Origin: an uncultured Lachnospiraceae bacterium
GTDB taxonomy: Bacteria; Bacillota; Clostridia; Lachnospirales; Lachnospiraceae
DNA length: 64,000 bases
Direction: 5' to 3'
Assembly: GCA_910579865.1 (NCBI GenBank)
Contig: CAJTXA010000003.1
Location: 124,001 to 188,000, forward strand
Position 1 is the first letter of the stretch. Every line of letters begins with the position of its first letter. Of this stretch, positions 25,484-36,586 are shown piece after piece. The notes beneath the pieces are model-generated. The model was not told the DNA's origin. It saw only the letters and a program-made list of their open reading frames with translations, and did not search any database. Made by a program: the position numbers and the translations under genes.

Positions 25484-28400
25484 CTATGGAATCCATGCGC
25501 CGGAAGCATCTACCTGATATCCATCTGGAGTCGTTGTATTTGCTGCCATCGCACCAGAAGCAGTCAAATAATACCATTTTCCGCCTCTAAACTGCCAGCC
25601 AATTTTCATATCTCCATTTATACTGTCTAATAGATACCATTTACCACCCATAAGCTGCCAGCCAATCTTCATATCTCCATTGATTCCATCTAATAAATAC
25701 CACTTACTGTTTCTCAACTGCCAATTTGTTTTCATATCTCCGTTTACTTCATCTAATAAATACCACTTGCCGCCTCTAAGCTGCCAGCCAGTCTTCATAT
25801 CTCCATTCATTTCATCTAATAAATACCACTTGCCATCATTTGTCTTTAACCATCCGGTTTCCATCTTCTTGTCATTTTGATCCATATAATACCATTGATT
25901 TTTAAGTTTTAACCAACCATTTACTGCTTTACTATCTGTCCCAAAATAATACCAAGAACCATCCACCTTCTGCCATTTCTCCTTTGAAAGTGTTCCATCT
26001 TTCTCACAGAAAACAATCTCTTTTTGTGTAGTAATTACCAATTTTCCAGTATTACTTTCTACTACTTCCTGAATCGTAATTTGACTTCCCAAAGCTGACT
26101 CAACTTGATTTTGTTCTTGATAGGTTAAATCTGGTATTACACTCTCATCATCGTCATCATCATCGTCGTCGTCATCATCCGATGGTCTGCTTGGTCTATT
26201 TGGACGACTTGGTTTGTCTGGATCGGTTGGTTTTGTTGGATCATCTGGATCCGTTGGTTCTGTTGGATCATCTGGATCTGTTGGCTTTATTGGATCATCT
26301 GGATCCGTTGGTTTTGTTGGATCGTCTGGATCCGTTGGTTTTGTTGGATCGTCTGGATCCGTTGGTTTTGTTGGATCATCTGGATCGGTTGGCTTTGTTG
26401 GATCATCTGGATCCGTTGGTTCTTCTGTAGCATTGCCTTTTAGTATAACATTTACAGTTGCTGTATAATCTTCTACTCTGTCAATTGCACCAGAAAGTGT
26501 TATTTTTGTTTCCTTTGTATAAAGTTCTTCTAATTCAGACAAATCCCATGCAACAGAACGTACCTGATAGGAATCTGACATAAACATAACTCTTACTTCT
26601 GTAGGAAGTTCCGCTACGATTGCTTCTTTTGTCAATCCCTTTTCTGGAATATCAATTTCTACATCTGCAAGGCTTCCAATACTCTTTACTTCATCATCTG
26701 TCAATTTATAAATTGTTCTGCCTCTAGAATCTGTTAAAGTAAGATTTTCTATCTGAGCTGTTACACCTGTTAAAGCAAATCCATATTGCACTTCTTCATC
26801 TGCAGCAGGTCTTTTATCGGAAAATACATAATATAAATCCATATCTGGTCCATCTGAATTTCCATTTGGATATACACCACTGCCTTTTTCTGCATAAGTT
26901 CCTGTCCAGCTTACTTTATAACCTAAACTTGTCTTTTCAAATATTACATGATAAGTTTTACCCAATTCATAACTTGGTTTAGAATTCTGATCATTTTTAT
27001 ATAATCCATTGTTTACACTACTACCTGCATTTCCTGTATTTCCACCAGATTTTGTAAAATAAGCAGTCAAGCCTCCCTTTTCATCTGGATTTCCAGAAAC
27101 ATTTCGGAAACCTAATGAACTAAATTCTTCCTCTCCATTTCCAACTTCAAATACACCAACAAAAAATCCTCTATCTTTACTGTCATCATCTTTTCGTTCT
27201 AGAATCGTTACATCCATTTCCATTGTCTGTGCATCGGTTGTCTTTGGAAATACATAATAGCTTACATTCTTTGCTAAATTTTCCTTTACCTGTTTGGTTA
27301 TTCTCCCGTCTGTAGCAGACTGATCTAAAACAATTGCGCTGCCAGAAGTTGTCACAGTCAGATATCCTTTTGGATCAATTGCTGTCAATGCAACTTGTTC
27401 AATTCCTTCTGTATCAATCTCTGCTTTTGCAGAAATCGTAACTGCACCTGTTACATTTTCAATCAATAGATTTCCTTCTAATGGATCAACTAAATCCAAT
27501 GCGATATCCACTGGTTTTTGATCCCCTATCTTTACCTGAACTGTCTTAGGAAGACGATAGCCTTTTGTTGTTGTTAATATAACAGAAATATCATTTCCAG
27601 TTGTTACTGTATCTACTTTATTTGTTACACCAATATTTTCTAAATCATAGGTAATTGCATGAATATTGGAACTAACTTTAATATTAGAAAAACGTGCTGT
27701 GTTTATTTGTTCCATCTCATTTGCAACTTGATTACTATCAGCGGCAAATCCAATATATACTTCGTCGCCCATTTCAACTGTTTTACTTCCCATTAATTTC
27801 CATACAACACCATCTGCAGAACTATAGGCAGTAAATTCATTTCCTTTTCGAATCAGACGCATCCAATATCCTAATTCTTCTGGTCCATCCTTAAATGGAA
27901 CCGCAGTCTGAAGAATTACACCTGCTTTCTCTGCTGCATCCTCACTATCTAAACTTTCAGCCAAAGAATTGATCTCTCCGCCTTTTTTTGCTCTAGAAGC
28001 CAGATACATTGCCCATGGTATTCCTACTGTTTCTTCTGTTTTTGCCCAAGATAATCCAAGAACTGCTGCTTTTGAATCGGCATCCAAATCTTCTCGTATC
28101 ATAATTCCAGCAAATGCATGATTATCTACCGAACTGATCGACTCCAATTTTGCTGTAATTTCTACATCGCCTGTATATTTTTTATAAACATAATGGAAAG
28201 CATCTGTAGCTGCACTAGCAGCATCTTCTGCTGTTGTACCAGCCTTTGTTCCCTCTGCTTTTCCAAGTTTTCCATTTCCTTTTACTGTTAATATACCATC
28301 CTCTAAACTTCCAGAACCAGATACTTTTACCTTACCAATGTCAGAAGAAGTCCAGCCTTCACTCTTCAATTCTGTATCTGAAGTATTGATATGTATTTCA

Positions 28401-30749
28401 TGAGGCGTTGTTTGTGTCGAATTTCCATTCTCATCATATACTCTTGCTGAAACAAAGTAGGAACCATCTTTTAAATCTGGAAGTTCACAAGTAATTGTTG
28501 TTCCATTTACTTCTCCACTTCCAATATAGTTTCTTTCTGTCAAAGTACTATAATAAAAATCTGCTTTCTTAATTGTATTAACCGAACCAGATGCATCCAC
28601 TGTAAGAGTTGTCTTTGTTCCTTTTTCAATCATCTCATTATTTGCAGGAAAAGTCATCTCTACTACTGGATTTTCTGGTTCATGTTCCATATCTACGATT
28701 GAATTCAAATATACTTCTAAATTGGTATAACCTGGCGTACCTAAAATATCATCAGAAAGCTTAGATACTACGTTTCCATCCGCTGCACTTGTTTTATCTA
28801 AGTTATTTTCCTCTTCCCAATAGTCAGGAATTCCATCTCCATCTGTATCGTAATTGGAACCCCAATCTTCTACAATTTCACCTGCTTCTGACAAAAATCC
28901 GCCTGCTTCTTGTTCCGTATTGACATAACGTCCTAATCCATTTCCTACTTCTGCAGTAATTCTGGCGTCAATTGCATCTCTTCTTGGATAAGTAGCGCCT
29001 GCCTTTGTCAATACATCCTGCAATACTGTTTCAGGAACAAATTTTTCTTTCAATACTTTATCCAAATATTCATCAAATGCTTCATTTGTTTGTGTTCCTT
29101 CTGTACCCGTACCATCTTTTGAATAATATGGAGCTGTTGCCAATGTAGTTTTATTCGAACCAGATTCCTCACCTGAAAAGCTTCCATACTGAGAAATATT
29201 ATCCATTGTAATCAATGGCGTATTTTCTCCATTTTCTCGATTTAAATAATCAGTCAGGTAATTTTCTTTAATATAAAAACCACCTACTTTTCCTACTTCA
29301 CCTGGATTAATAACCCAATTTGCAACGACATCTCTTGTTCCAGGACCAGCCATTTCATAGTTATGAATAAAGTTTGTATTTGCATAACCGCCGCCATATG
29401 TTGTATTAAAGCCCCAGTTATAGATAACATTATTATTCATTTGAACAACTGCTACATGCTTTGCATCTGCTGCACCGCCATAACCGCCTCCTAAACGTGG
29501 ATTTCTAGAAGTATGATCGGCATATAGATTATGATGAAATGTTACATTATCTCCACCTGCAATTGCTCCATATCCATGCCGCCCTTTGGAATGTCCAGAC
29601 AAAGTAAGACTTTCATATACTAAACTCCATTGTACTGTTCCATCCTGCCCACGATAAATTGACAGACACTCGTCGGTATTCCAGCTAAAAGAACAGTGAT
29701 CAATTACAAATCCTTTGTTATCACGTCCCCACAATGCGTCCATTGAGTCTCCACCACTATGTACATTAATTGCTCCCGGACGAAACCGCATATAACGAAT
29801 AATAATATTGCTAGAATTACTTAAACAAGTATCATATCCAGAAACTGTAATTCCATCACCTGGTGCAGTCTGTCCTGCAATTGTTACATTGGCAATATCT
29901 TTAAACTCTAATGTATCTTCTAATTCAATATTTCCTGACACTTGAAATACAATTGTACCACCGCCATTTTCCTTTGCCTTTAACAATGCCCAACGCAAAG
30001 AGCCTTCAATACAATCGGATGAAGTTTTCCCTACACTATCCTGCAGATTCGTTACGGTATAAACTGTCTTGCCACGACCACCAGTTACATATTTACCGCC
30101 ACCTTCTACACCTGGAAAAGCTTCTAACTTATTCGCTGGAGGAGTTGGATCTTCTGGTTCTGATGGTGTTCCTGAACCTTCATATTGATAAGCAAGTTCA
30201 TAAAAACGCATCTTTGAACCTTCTACAAATATATAATAAGTATTTCCTGCTTCAACAGAAATATTATCATATATCATCTCACTTTTAGCTGAAGGAGTAT
30301 CTTCAAAAATATTTTTATCTGTAGTTTTATTATATACAGTAAATTTTTTACCTGCTCCTACCTGTGCACCTACTCTTATTGTTCCATCGTATTTGGGATT
30401 AAAACAAACTAAAGCCCCTGTCCCAGTCTTTTTATCTGCTGTAATACTATTTGTTACATAACCAGTATCATATATAACAACCCCATCCTTCTTTACCTCA
30501 CCTGGTGTATGTGTCATATTGGTTCCAACAGATACCATCCCATCCATATAAGTTGTTCCTACTATAAGACCCTCTTTAATTACTAATTTTATTGGTTCCG
30601 CTTTCGTTTCAACTCCCATTACCACAGCAGGTATTTCAGCCGCTTTTACCGTACTACCCCCCCCGATAACTAGGTGATTGACTAAAAGCAAGAGCAAATG
30701 CCATTACATAAGCAGCCGATCGTTTCCACCGCCGTTTCCATAATTTCAT
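25484..30749 (-). CDS. Secreted pectate lyase with wall-binding repeats; reading frame broken at a G8 tract
   Basis: Cleaves polygalacturonate by beta-elimination. The body is open from 30697 to 25484. The only good start is ATG 30749 (MKLWKRRWKRSAAYVMAFA) behind AAGGAGG, and it is one base out of frame: with eight Gs (C8 at 30657-30664 on +) it stops at TAG, while with seven it continues through GGSTVKAAEIPAV into the body. Modules: PL1-type beta-helix (about residues 190-500 from 30697) with GGDSMDALWGRD and TSRNPR; a Ca-binding DTDGDGIPDYWE segment; Ig-like and carbohydrate-binding-like domains; a 9-residue TDPDDPTKP repeat linker; an Asp run; and GKWYLLD-type C-terminal repeats. A rescue TTG at 30697 would give a weak signal sequence. 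Confidence 0.85.
26144..26430 (-). repeat. 27-bp coding repeat and Asp-codon run in the pectate lyase linker
   Basis: Seven full and one partial copies of a 27-bp unit encode TDPDDPTKP, followed by SRPNRPSRPS and a run of GAT/GAC codons giving about eleven aspartates. It is the same architecture as in the methylesterase gene but with a different unit length, so the linkers evolved by separate expansions. Confidence 0.85.
30657..30664 (-). repeat. Homopolymeric G8 tract at the frame break in the pectate lyase signal region
   Basis: Eight Cs on the plus strand give G8 in the coding strand, the longest G/C run noticed in this AT-rich window. Its length decides whether ATG 30749 is in frame with the enzyme. 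It could be a slipped-strand switch or a sequencing/assembly error. Confidence 0.8.
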
Positions 30750-31037
30750 GCCTATTTCCTCCTTTATTGTACTATTTCTATTTTTATGATGTCTTACACC
30801 ACAAATAGCTAAATGATACCATTTCTTTCTTTTTATTATAACTATTGTTCAAAAAACTTCAATCCTATTTCCTAAATAGCACATTATTTGGCATAAAAAA
30901 ATCACTTTTTGACACTAATTATTATTATATCATTACAAAAACTACTTTTATCTCTTCTAAATTCTTGTCAATTTCTACTAAAAAGTGTTTTTATTTATTA
31001 TAAAATATCTTTCTATCTATTTCTTTATCTATAAAAA
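30750..31037. other. AT-rich spacer upstream of the pectate lyase
   Basis: About 290 nt with no open frame that I can support. It should hold the pectate lyase promoter, but I see no convincing -35/-10 pair. Confidence 0.5.
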
Positions 31038-31070
31038 AACAGGATATCCACAAAAATGGTATATCCTGTT
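31038..31070 (-). terminator. Terminator of the hrcA-grpE-dnaK-dnaJ operon
   Basis: The arms AACAGGATAT (31038-31047) and ATATCCTGTT (31061-31070) are followed on the minus strand by a run of seven Ts. Confidence 0.85.
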
Positions 31071-31075
31071 TGCTT

Positions 31076-32260
31076 TTATTTATCTTTATTAAATTTATCC
31101 TTTAAATTTTCCTTTACTTCTTCAAATATTCCTTTTTTTGTAGTTTTACCACTACTTTCTGTTCCAGAGGAAATCCCTCGCATTGCATCATCAAAACGGC
31201 GAAGTGCTTCTTTTTGCTCCTCATTCATTCTCTCTGGAACCTGTACTACTAAAGTAACATAATGATCGCCACGAGTATTTTTATTGCGTAAAGAAGGAAC
31301 GCCCTTTCCTTTTAGTCGTACTTTTGTATCTGTCTGTGTTCCTGCCTTTACATCATACTCTACATCTCCATCTACTGTTCTAATCCGAATTGCACCACCC
31401 AATGCCGCAGTTGCAAAGGAAATTGGTACAGTAGAAAAAATATTATAATCCTGTCTTTGGAAAATTGGATGTCTTGATACTACAACCTCTACTAAAAGAT
31501 CTCCACGTTCTCCACCATTTGTTCCTGGTTCTCCTTTATCTCGAATTCGGATGCTCTGCCCATCATCAATTCCGGCTGGAACTTTTACTGCAATTTTTTT
31601 CCGGCTGCTAATATAACCAGAACCATAGCAATCAGGACACTTTTCCTTTACAATCTTGCCTGTTCCATTACACTCTGGACAAGTCTGTACATTTCGCACC
31701 ATCCCAAATAGGGACTGTTGTGTATAAACTACTTGACCTTTCCCATTACATTTTGTACAGGTTTGAGGTGTTGTTCCTGGTTTTGCTCCTGTTCCATGAC
31801 ATTTTATACATTCATCCTTTAAGGTCAGCTCAATTTCTTTATCTACACCAAATACTGCTTCTTCAAATGTAATTCTTACACTGGTACGCAGATTTGCTCC
31901 TTTCATTGCTCCATTGCTAGAACGACGGCTTCGGCTTCCTCCTCCAAAGAAATCTCCAAAGATATCTCCGAATATATCGCTCATATCCATACCACTAAAG
32001 TCAAATCCACCAGCACCACCCCCTGCTGCTCCATCGAAGGCGGCATGACCAAATTGATCATATTGAGAACGCTTCTGCGGATCACTTAATACGGCATAGG
32101 CTTCAGATGCTTCCTTAAATTTTGCTTCTGCTTCTTTATCTCCAGGGTTGGTGTCAGGATGATACTTTTTGGCAAGCTGACGATAGGCTTTTTTTAATGC
32201 TGCATCATCTGCATTTTTTGGCACACCAAGCACCTCATAATAATCTCTTTTATCTGCCAT
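31076..32260 (-). CDS. dnaJ: Chaperone protein DnaJ
   Basis: Hsp40 co-chaperone that delivers substrates to DnaK and stimulates its ATPase. 394 aa from ATG 32260 (MADKRDYYEVLG), with GAGGAGAAA ahead; a GTG one codon earlier is less likely. It has the J domain with HPD (KKYHPDTNPGD), a Gly/Phe-rich stretch (GGGAGGFDFSGMD), four CxxCxGxG zinc repeats (CIKCHGTG, CTKCNGKG, CPECNGTG, CPDCYGSG) and the C-terminal substrate domains. Last gene of the operon. Confidence 0.97.
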   Translation of the reverse strand: MADKRDYYEVLGVPKNADDAALKKAYRQLAKKYHPDTNPGDKEAEAKFKEASEAYAVLSDPQKRSQYDQFGHAAFDGAAGGGAGGFDFSGMDMSDIFGDIFGDFFGGGSRSRRSSNGAMKGANLRTSVRITFEEAVFGVDKEIELTLKDECIKCHGTGAKPGTTPQTCTKCNGKGQVVYTQQSLFGMVRNVQTCPECNGTGKIVKEKCPDCYGSGYISSRKKIAVKVPAGIDDGQSIRIRDKGEPGTNGGERGDLLVEVVVSRHPIFQRQDYNIFSTVPISFATAALGGAIRIRTVDGDVEYDVKAGTQTDTKVRLKGKGVPSLRNKNTRGDHYVTLVVQVPERMNEEQKEALRRFDDAMRGISSGTESSGKTTKKGIFEEVKENLKDKFNKDK

Positions 32261-32338
32261 CACTTTCTCCTCTATCTTCTTCTATCTAAGTATAAGCACA
32301 GGCACGTTCTCTGGTCTGCCGGTGCGATTCACAACATG

Positions 32339-32375
32339 CATAAATCAATCCGTCTAAGCAGCGGATTGATTTATG
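32339..32375 (-). promoter_or_regulatory. Strong intercistronic hairpin between dnaK and dnaJ
   Basis: Perfect 14-bp arms CATAAATCAATCCG (32339-32352) and CGGATTGATTTATG (32362-32375) with a 9-nt loop. No T-run follows, so it is not a standard terminator. A second, GC-rich inverted sequence lies just downstream on the RNA (about 32298-32326). It probably tunes dnaJ relative to dnaK by RNA processing or partial termination. Confidence 0.6.
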
Positions 32376-32409
32376 TTAGCCTTACTGTCAATTATTTTCT
32401 TTCTAAAAC

Positions 32410-34275
32410 TTAAACCTCACGATAATCTCCATCTACTACATCATCATTTGGTGCAGAATTGCTATTATCTGCCGCACCGCCCATATCTGGACCTGCCTGC
32501 CCCTGTGCTCCCTGCATATTTTCATACATCTTTGTAAATACACTTTGTGCACTAGTCATCAATTTCTCTCTTGCTGCTTTCATTGCATCTACTTCAGAAT
32601 CTGACATATTCTCTGGATTGGATTTTTCTACTAATTCCTTTAATGCAGCCAAATCTGCTTCTACTGCTGCCCGATCTTCTGGAGATACTTTATCGCCTAC
32701 CTCATCCAATGCCTTTTGTGTCTGGAATACCATAGAGTCTGCATCATTTCTAGTATCAATCGCTTCTTTTCGTTTCTTATCCTGCGCTTCATACTCTGCT
32801 GCTTCTTTTACAGCCTTTTCAATATCTGCATCAGACATATTCGATCCAGAAGTAATCGTAATATGCTGTTCTTTTCCAGTTCCTAAATCTTTTGCAGATA
32901 CATTTACAATACCATTTGCATCAATATCAAATGTTACTTCAATCTGAGGCACGCCACGTCTTGCTGGTGGAATTCCATCTAAACGGAATTGTCCAAGACT
33001 CTTATTATCTCTTGCAAACTGTCTTTCACCCTGCACAATATTGATATCAACTGCTGTTTGATTATCTGCAGCTGTGGAGAAAATCTGACTCTTTCTTGCA
33101 GGAATGGTCGTATTTCTTTCAATCAATCGAGTCGCAACACCACCCATTGTTTCGATTGATAGAGAAAGTGGAGTTACATCTAATAGTAAGACTTCACCTG
33201 CACCTGCATCTCCTGCTAACTTACCACCTTGTACAGAAGCTCCAACTGCTACACACTCATCTGGATTTAAAGACTTATTTGGCTCTTTTCCTGTCAACTG
33301 TTTTACTTTATCCTGTACGGCTGGAATACGTGTAGAACCACCTACTAGTAATACTTTACTAATTTCTCCTACAGTTAATCCAGCATCTCTTAATGCATTT
33401 TGAACTGGAATTGCAGTTCTTTCTACCAAGTCATGTGTCAATTCATCAAACTTTGCTCTTGTTAAATTCATATCAAAATGCTTTGGTCCTTCTGCAGTTG
33501 CGGTAATAAATGGAAGATTAATATTTGTTGTAGTAGCAGAAGACAATTCTTTCTTTGCTTTTTCTGCTGCTTCCTTTAATCTTTGAAGTGCCATCTTATC
33601 ATTGGATAAATCGACTCCTTCTTGTTTCTTAAATTCAGCAATCATCCAATCAATCACCTTATTGTCAAAATCATCTCCACCTAAACGAGTATCTCCATTT
33701 GTGGACAATACTTCGATTACACCATCTCCTATATCGATAATTGATACATCAAATGTACCACCACCTAAGTCATATACCATAATCTTTTGTTCTGTTTCAT
33801 TATCTAGTCCATATGCCAATGCAGCAGCAGTTGGCTCATTGATAATACGTTTTACATCCAAACCAGCAATCTTTCCTGCATCTTTGGTTGCTTGACGCTG
33901 TGCATCATTAAAATATGCTGGAACTGTAATTACTGCTTCTGTTACTTTATCTCCTAAATAATTCTCTGCATCTGCCTTTAATTTCTGAAGAATCATAGCA
34001 GAAATCTCCTGTGGAGAAAATCTCTTATCATCAATGGTTACTTTATAATCACTTCCCATATGTCTTTTAATCGAAGCAATTGTTTTCTCTGCATTGGTTA
34101 CTGCCTGACGTTTTGCTGGTTCTCCTACTAACCGTTCTCCTGTCTTTGCAAATGCTACAACGGATGGTGTAGTTCTTGCACCTTCTGTATTTGCAATTAC
34201 AACTGGCTTTCCACCTTCCATAACTGCTACACAACTATTTGTTGTACCTAAATCAATACCAATAATCTTTCCCAT
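32410..34275 (-). CDS. dnaK: Chaperone protein DnaK (Hsp70)
   Basis: ATP-driven folding chaperone. 621 aa beginning MGKIIGIDLGTTNSCVAV, with the phosphate loops GGGTFDVS and VGGSTRIP in the nucleotide-binding domain, the substrate domain after about residue 365, and the alpha-helical lid ending in a Gly/Ala/Asn-rich tail with terminal DGDYREV. Preceded by grpE and followed by dnaJ, all under CIRCE control. Confidence 0.98.
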   Translation of the reverse strand: MGKIIGIDLGTTNSCVAVMEGGKPVVIANTEGARTTPSVVAFAKTGERLVGEPAKRQAVTNAEKTIASIKRHMGSDYKVTIDDKRFSPQEISAMILQKLKADAENYLGDKVTEAVITVPAYFNDAQRQATKDAGKIAGLDVKRIINEPTAAALAYGLDNETEQKIMVYDLGGGTFDVSIIDIGDGVIEVLSTNGDTRLGGDDFDNKVIDWMIAEFKKQEGVDLSNDKMALQRLKEAAEKAKKELSSATTTNINLPFITATAEGPKHFDMNLTRAKFDELTHDLVERTAIPVQNALRDAGLTVGEISKVLLVGGSTRIPAVQDKVKQLTGKEPNKSLNPDECVAVGASVQGGKLAGDAGAGEVLLLDVTPLSLSIETMGGVATRLIERNTTIPARKSQIFSTAADNQTAVDINIVQGERQFARDNKSLGQFRLDGIPPARRGVPQIEVTFDIDANGIVNVSAKDLGTGKEQHITITSGSNMSDADIEKAVKEAAEYEAQDKKRKEAIDTRNDADSMVFQTQKALDEVGDKVSPEDRAAVEADLAALKELVEKSNPENMSDSEVDAMKAAREKLMTSAQSVFTKMYENMQGAQGQAGPDMGGAADNSNSAPNDDVVDGDYREV

Positions 34276-34315
34276 GATTTTTTCCTCCTAAAATCTATCA
34301 AATCTATCATCCTTA

Positions 34316-34975
34316 TTAACAGTTCACTACTTTTACCATGCTATGCCGTACCACACTTTCCCGATACAGATAGCCTTTCTGAAATTCTTCAGAAACAATA
34401 TTTTCACCCAATTCTTCATCTTCACCACGCATCACTGCATTATGAAAATCTGGATTAAATTCCTTTCCAACTGCTTCAATTGGTGTTACACCAATCTCTT
34501 CTAACGTTTTTACAAATTGCTTATAAATTTTTTCCATTCCTTCTGCAAATGGAGCTGCTTTTTCTTCCTCAGAAATACTTGCAAATCCTCGCTCAAAATT
34601 GTCTAAAACAGGAAGAATTTTCTCAATTACATCTTTTGCTCCAATTTCATACATCTGAGATTTTTCTTTCTCTGTACGTTTTCTAAAATTATCAAACTCT
34701 GCCAATGTCCTTTTATATTTATCTGTTAATTCTTCAATTTCCTGATCCTTTTTATCCTTTTTTTCTTTTTTCTTTCCAAAGAAACCCTTTTTTTCTTTCA
34801 CTCCATCGGCTTCCTTCTCTATATTTTCTGTCTCTTCACAGCACTCTTCATTTTTTTCTTCTGTAGGATCAGAGATCTGTTCTTCTGCTGTTTTCTCTTC
34901 TGTTCTATCGTTTTCTAATTCTGTTTTCTCCATTTCTGGATCTTCTATTGCTTCCCTATTTTCCTGCTCTGCCAA
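34316..34975 (-). CDS. grpE: Nucleotide exchange factor GrpE
   Basis: Releases ADP from DnaK. 219 aa: a long acidic N-terminal tail (about 65 residues, rich in Glu) with a Lys patch (KKGFFGKKKEKKDKK), then the coiled-coil (IEELTDKYKRTLAEFDNFRKR in part) and the beta-wing domain ending with VVRHSMVKV. The tail is longer than in the E. coli protein. Confidence 0.95.
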   Translation of the reverse strand: MAEQENREAIEDPEMEKTELENDRTEEKTAEEQISDPTEEKNEECCEETENIEKEADGVKEKKGFFGKKKEKKDKKDQEIEELTDKYKRTLAEFDNFRKRTEKEKSQMYEIGAKDVIEKILPVLDNFERGFASISEEEKAAPFAEGMEKIYKQFVKTLEEIGVTPIEAVGKEFNPDFHNAVMRGEDEELGENIVSEEFQKGYLYRESVVRHSMVKVVNC

Positions 34976-34995
34976 ATCGCTTCCACCTTTCTATC

Positions 34996-36039
34996 CTATG
35001 ACTTTTTATAGATTGTATCCAATTCGGCTTTTAGCGTTTTTAAGGTACTTACTACTTTCTCATAGTCCATTCGCTTCGGCCCGATAATACCGATTGTTCC
35101 CTTTACACCTTCTTCTAATTCATAAGTTGCAGTAACAACACTGCAATCTTTCATCGTTTGTATTGGAGTTTCTTTTCCAATATAAACCTGTATCCCATAG
35201 TCATTTTCAGATACTGTCTGATTAACCAAATCCGATAACGCTTCTTTTTCTTCAAAGGTTGTCAATAACTCTTGCGCCCTTTGCTGATCGCTTAACTCTG
35301 GATATTTAAAGATATTAGTTGCTCCACTGGTGTAAATTTCTAATTCATCTACAGTAATTGCTTCTGCAACTGCATCAATTACACTTCCTATAATTCCTCG
35401 ATGTACACCTGCCTGTTCCTTTAATTTGGAAATTACGGCAAGATTGATTTCATTTAAAGTTAATCCGTTTAGACTGGTATTACACAGCATATTTAGTTCT
35501 AACAAAGTTTCATTATCCAAGTCTTCTTCTACATCAATAATGGTATTTTTTACGATATTTCCATCAATTACCACTACTGCTAACAGCTTTTCTTCATCTA
35601 CTTTGGAAAGTTGAATAAATTTTACTTTATTCTTATTATACTGTGGTGCAGTTATCATCGTAGCATAATTTGTATTAGCTGCTAACAGCTTTGCCATTTG
35701 CTGTAAAAGCTGATCCATCTTGTCAGCACGTTCCATCAGGATATTTTTCATCTCTGATACTTCTTTTTCCTTTTCGCTCACTTCCTTTTCTTTTTCTTCC
35801 ATCAAATTATCTACGTAAAGACGATAGCCTTTATCCGATGGAATTCGACCGGCAGAAGTGTGCGGCTGTAAAATATAACCCATCTCTTCCAGATCTGCCA
35901 TTTCATTCCGAATGGTGGCGGAGCTTAGATTTAAATCGGTATACTTAGATATCGTTCTAGAACCTACTGGTTCTCCGGTTTCTAAGTAATTTTTGATGAT
36001 TGCCTTTAAAATTTTCAGCTTTCTTTCATCTAACTTCAA
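34996..36039 (-). CDS. hrcA: Heat-inducible transcription repressor HrcA
   Basis: Binds CIRCE and represses class I heat-shock genes; its activity depends on GroEL. The open frame reaches 36099, inside CIRCE, so the start must be downstream. TTG 36039 (MKLDERKLKILKAII) sits behind GGAGGAGAGGGCGGA and gives 347 aa, the normal length. The N-terminal winged helix contains VGSRTISKYTDLNLSSATIR (in part) and is followed by the GAF-like core. First gene of the operon. Confidence 0.94.
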   Translation of the reverse strand: MKLDERKLKILKAIIKNYLETGEPVGSRTISKYTDLNLSSATIRNEMADLEEMGYILQPHTSAGRIPSDKGYRLYVDNLMEEKEKEVSEKEKEVSEMKNILMERADKMDQLLQQMAKLLAANTNYATMITAPQYNKNKVKFIQLSKVDEEKLLAVVVIDGNIVKNTIIDVEEDLDNETLLELNMLCNTSLNGLTLNEINLAVISKLKEQAGVHRGIIGSVIDAVAEAITVDELEIYTSGATNIFKYPELSDQQRAQELLTTFEEKEALSDLVNQTVSENDYGIQVYIGKETPIQTMKDCSVVTATYELEEGVKGTIGIIGPKRMDYEKVVSTLKTLKAELDTIYKKS

Positions 36040-36088
36040 TCCGCCCTCTCCTCCATTCTTCTTTATTTCTAGGATTGTTTTTAGATTG

Positions 36089-36115
36089 TTAGCACTCAAC
36101 TTAATAGAGTGCTAA
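36089..36115. promoter_or_regulatory. CIRCE operator
   Basis: A perfect TTAGCACTC (36089-36097), 9-bp spacer and GAGTGCTAA (36107-36115). It lies between the promoter and the hrcA start, the classic position for HrcA autoregulation. Confidence 0.98.
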
Positions 36116-36130
36116 TATCTTGTTATAGTT

Positions 36131-36159
36131 AAAATAGCACTTTTCCCTATATTTGTCAA
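36131..36159 (-). promoter_or_regulatory. SigA promoter of the hrcA operon
   Basis: Minus-strand -35 TTGACA (36159-36154), 17-bp spacer, -10 TATTTT (36136-36131). CIRCE lies just downstream. Confidence 0.85.
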
Positions 36160-36322
36160 CTGGTTAATTTTAAAAAAAATATAAATTTTCTAAAGTATTC
36201 CTAATTACTCTATAGAAAATAGAACAATCAAACATAGAAACAGCTTATTCTTCTTAATAATAAGAATCCCTCTCAGGTAAAAAAATATTCACACCATTTC
36301 TTAGAATTTCCTTATAATAAAA

Positions 36323-36356
36323 TTAGAGTAAAACTTAAATTTTTGTTTTACCCTAA
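36323..36356. terminator. Hairpin in the decayed region
   Basis: The arms TTAGAGTAAAAC (36323-36334) and GTTTTACCCTAA (36345-36356) pair over 12 positions with one G-T. A CTCTTTT tail follows on the plus strand. It could terminate the former minus-strand ABC genes, but it is now an orphan. Confidence 0.45.
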
Positions 36357-36421
36357 CTCTTTTGCTACTTTTATTAAGAACAAGTGATATTTATCTTATA
36401 TAACTCTAATATAGTTTCCAT

Positions 36422-36586
36422 TCAGAAGGATTTGGCAAATTTTCTTGTTGTTTTTCCTGCACCATTATGCCCTAATAAAGAAACTACTTCTCCATCCTTT
36501 AATATAAAACTAATATCATTTAACGCATAAAACGAGTTCTTATTTTTTTCATTATAACACTTCGAGATATTTTTTACTTCTATCAT
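36422..36586 (-). pseudogene. Truncated ABC transporter ATPase
   Basis: From ATG 36586 the frame reads MIEVKNISKCYNEKN..., FYALNDISFILKDGEVV and the Walker A LLGHNGAGKTT, then loses homology and stops (54 aa). Everything after Walker A is missing. The intact start resembles MacB/LolD-type ATPases. Together with the HTH fragment upstream it marks a decayed regulator-transporter locus. Confidence 0.75.

Noticed and set aside
26182..26468. Plus-strand frames of SSGSVGFVG and LVLLDHLDP repeats
   Set aside because: Mirror images of the 27-bp linker repeat in the pectate lyase gene, with no ribosome site or promoter.
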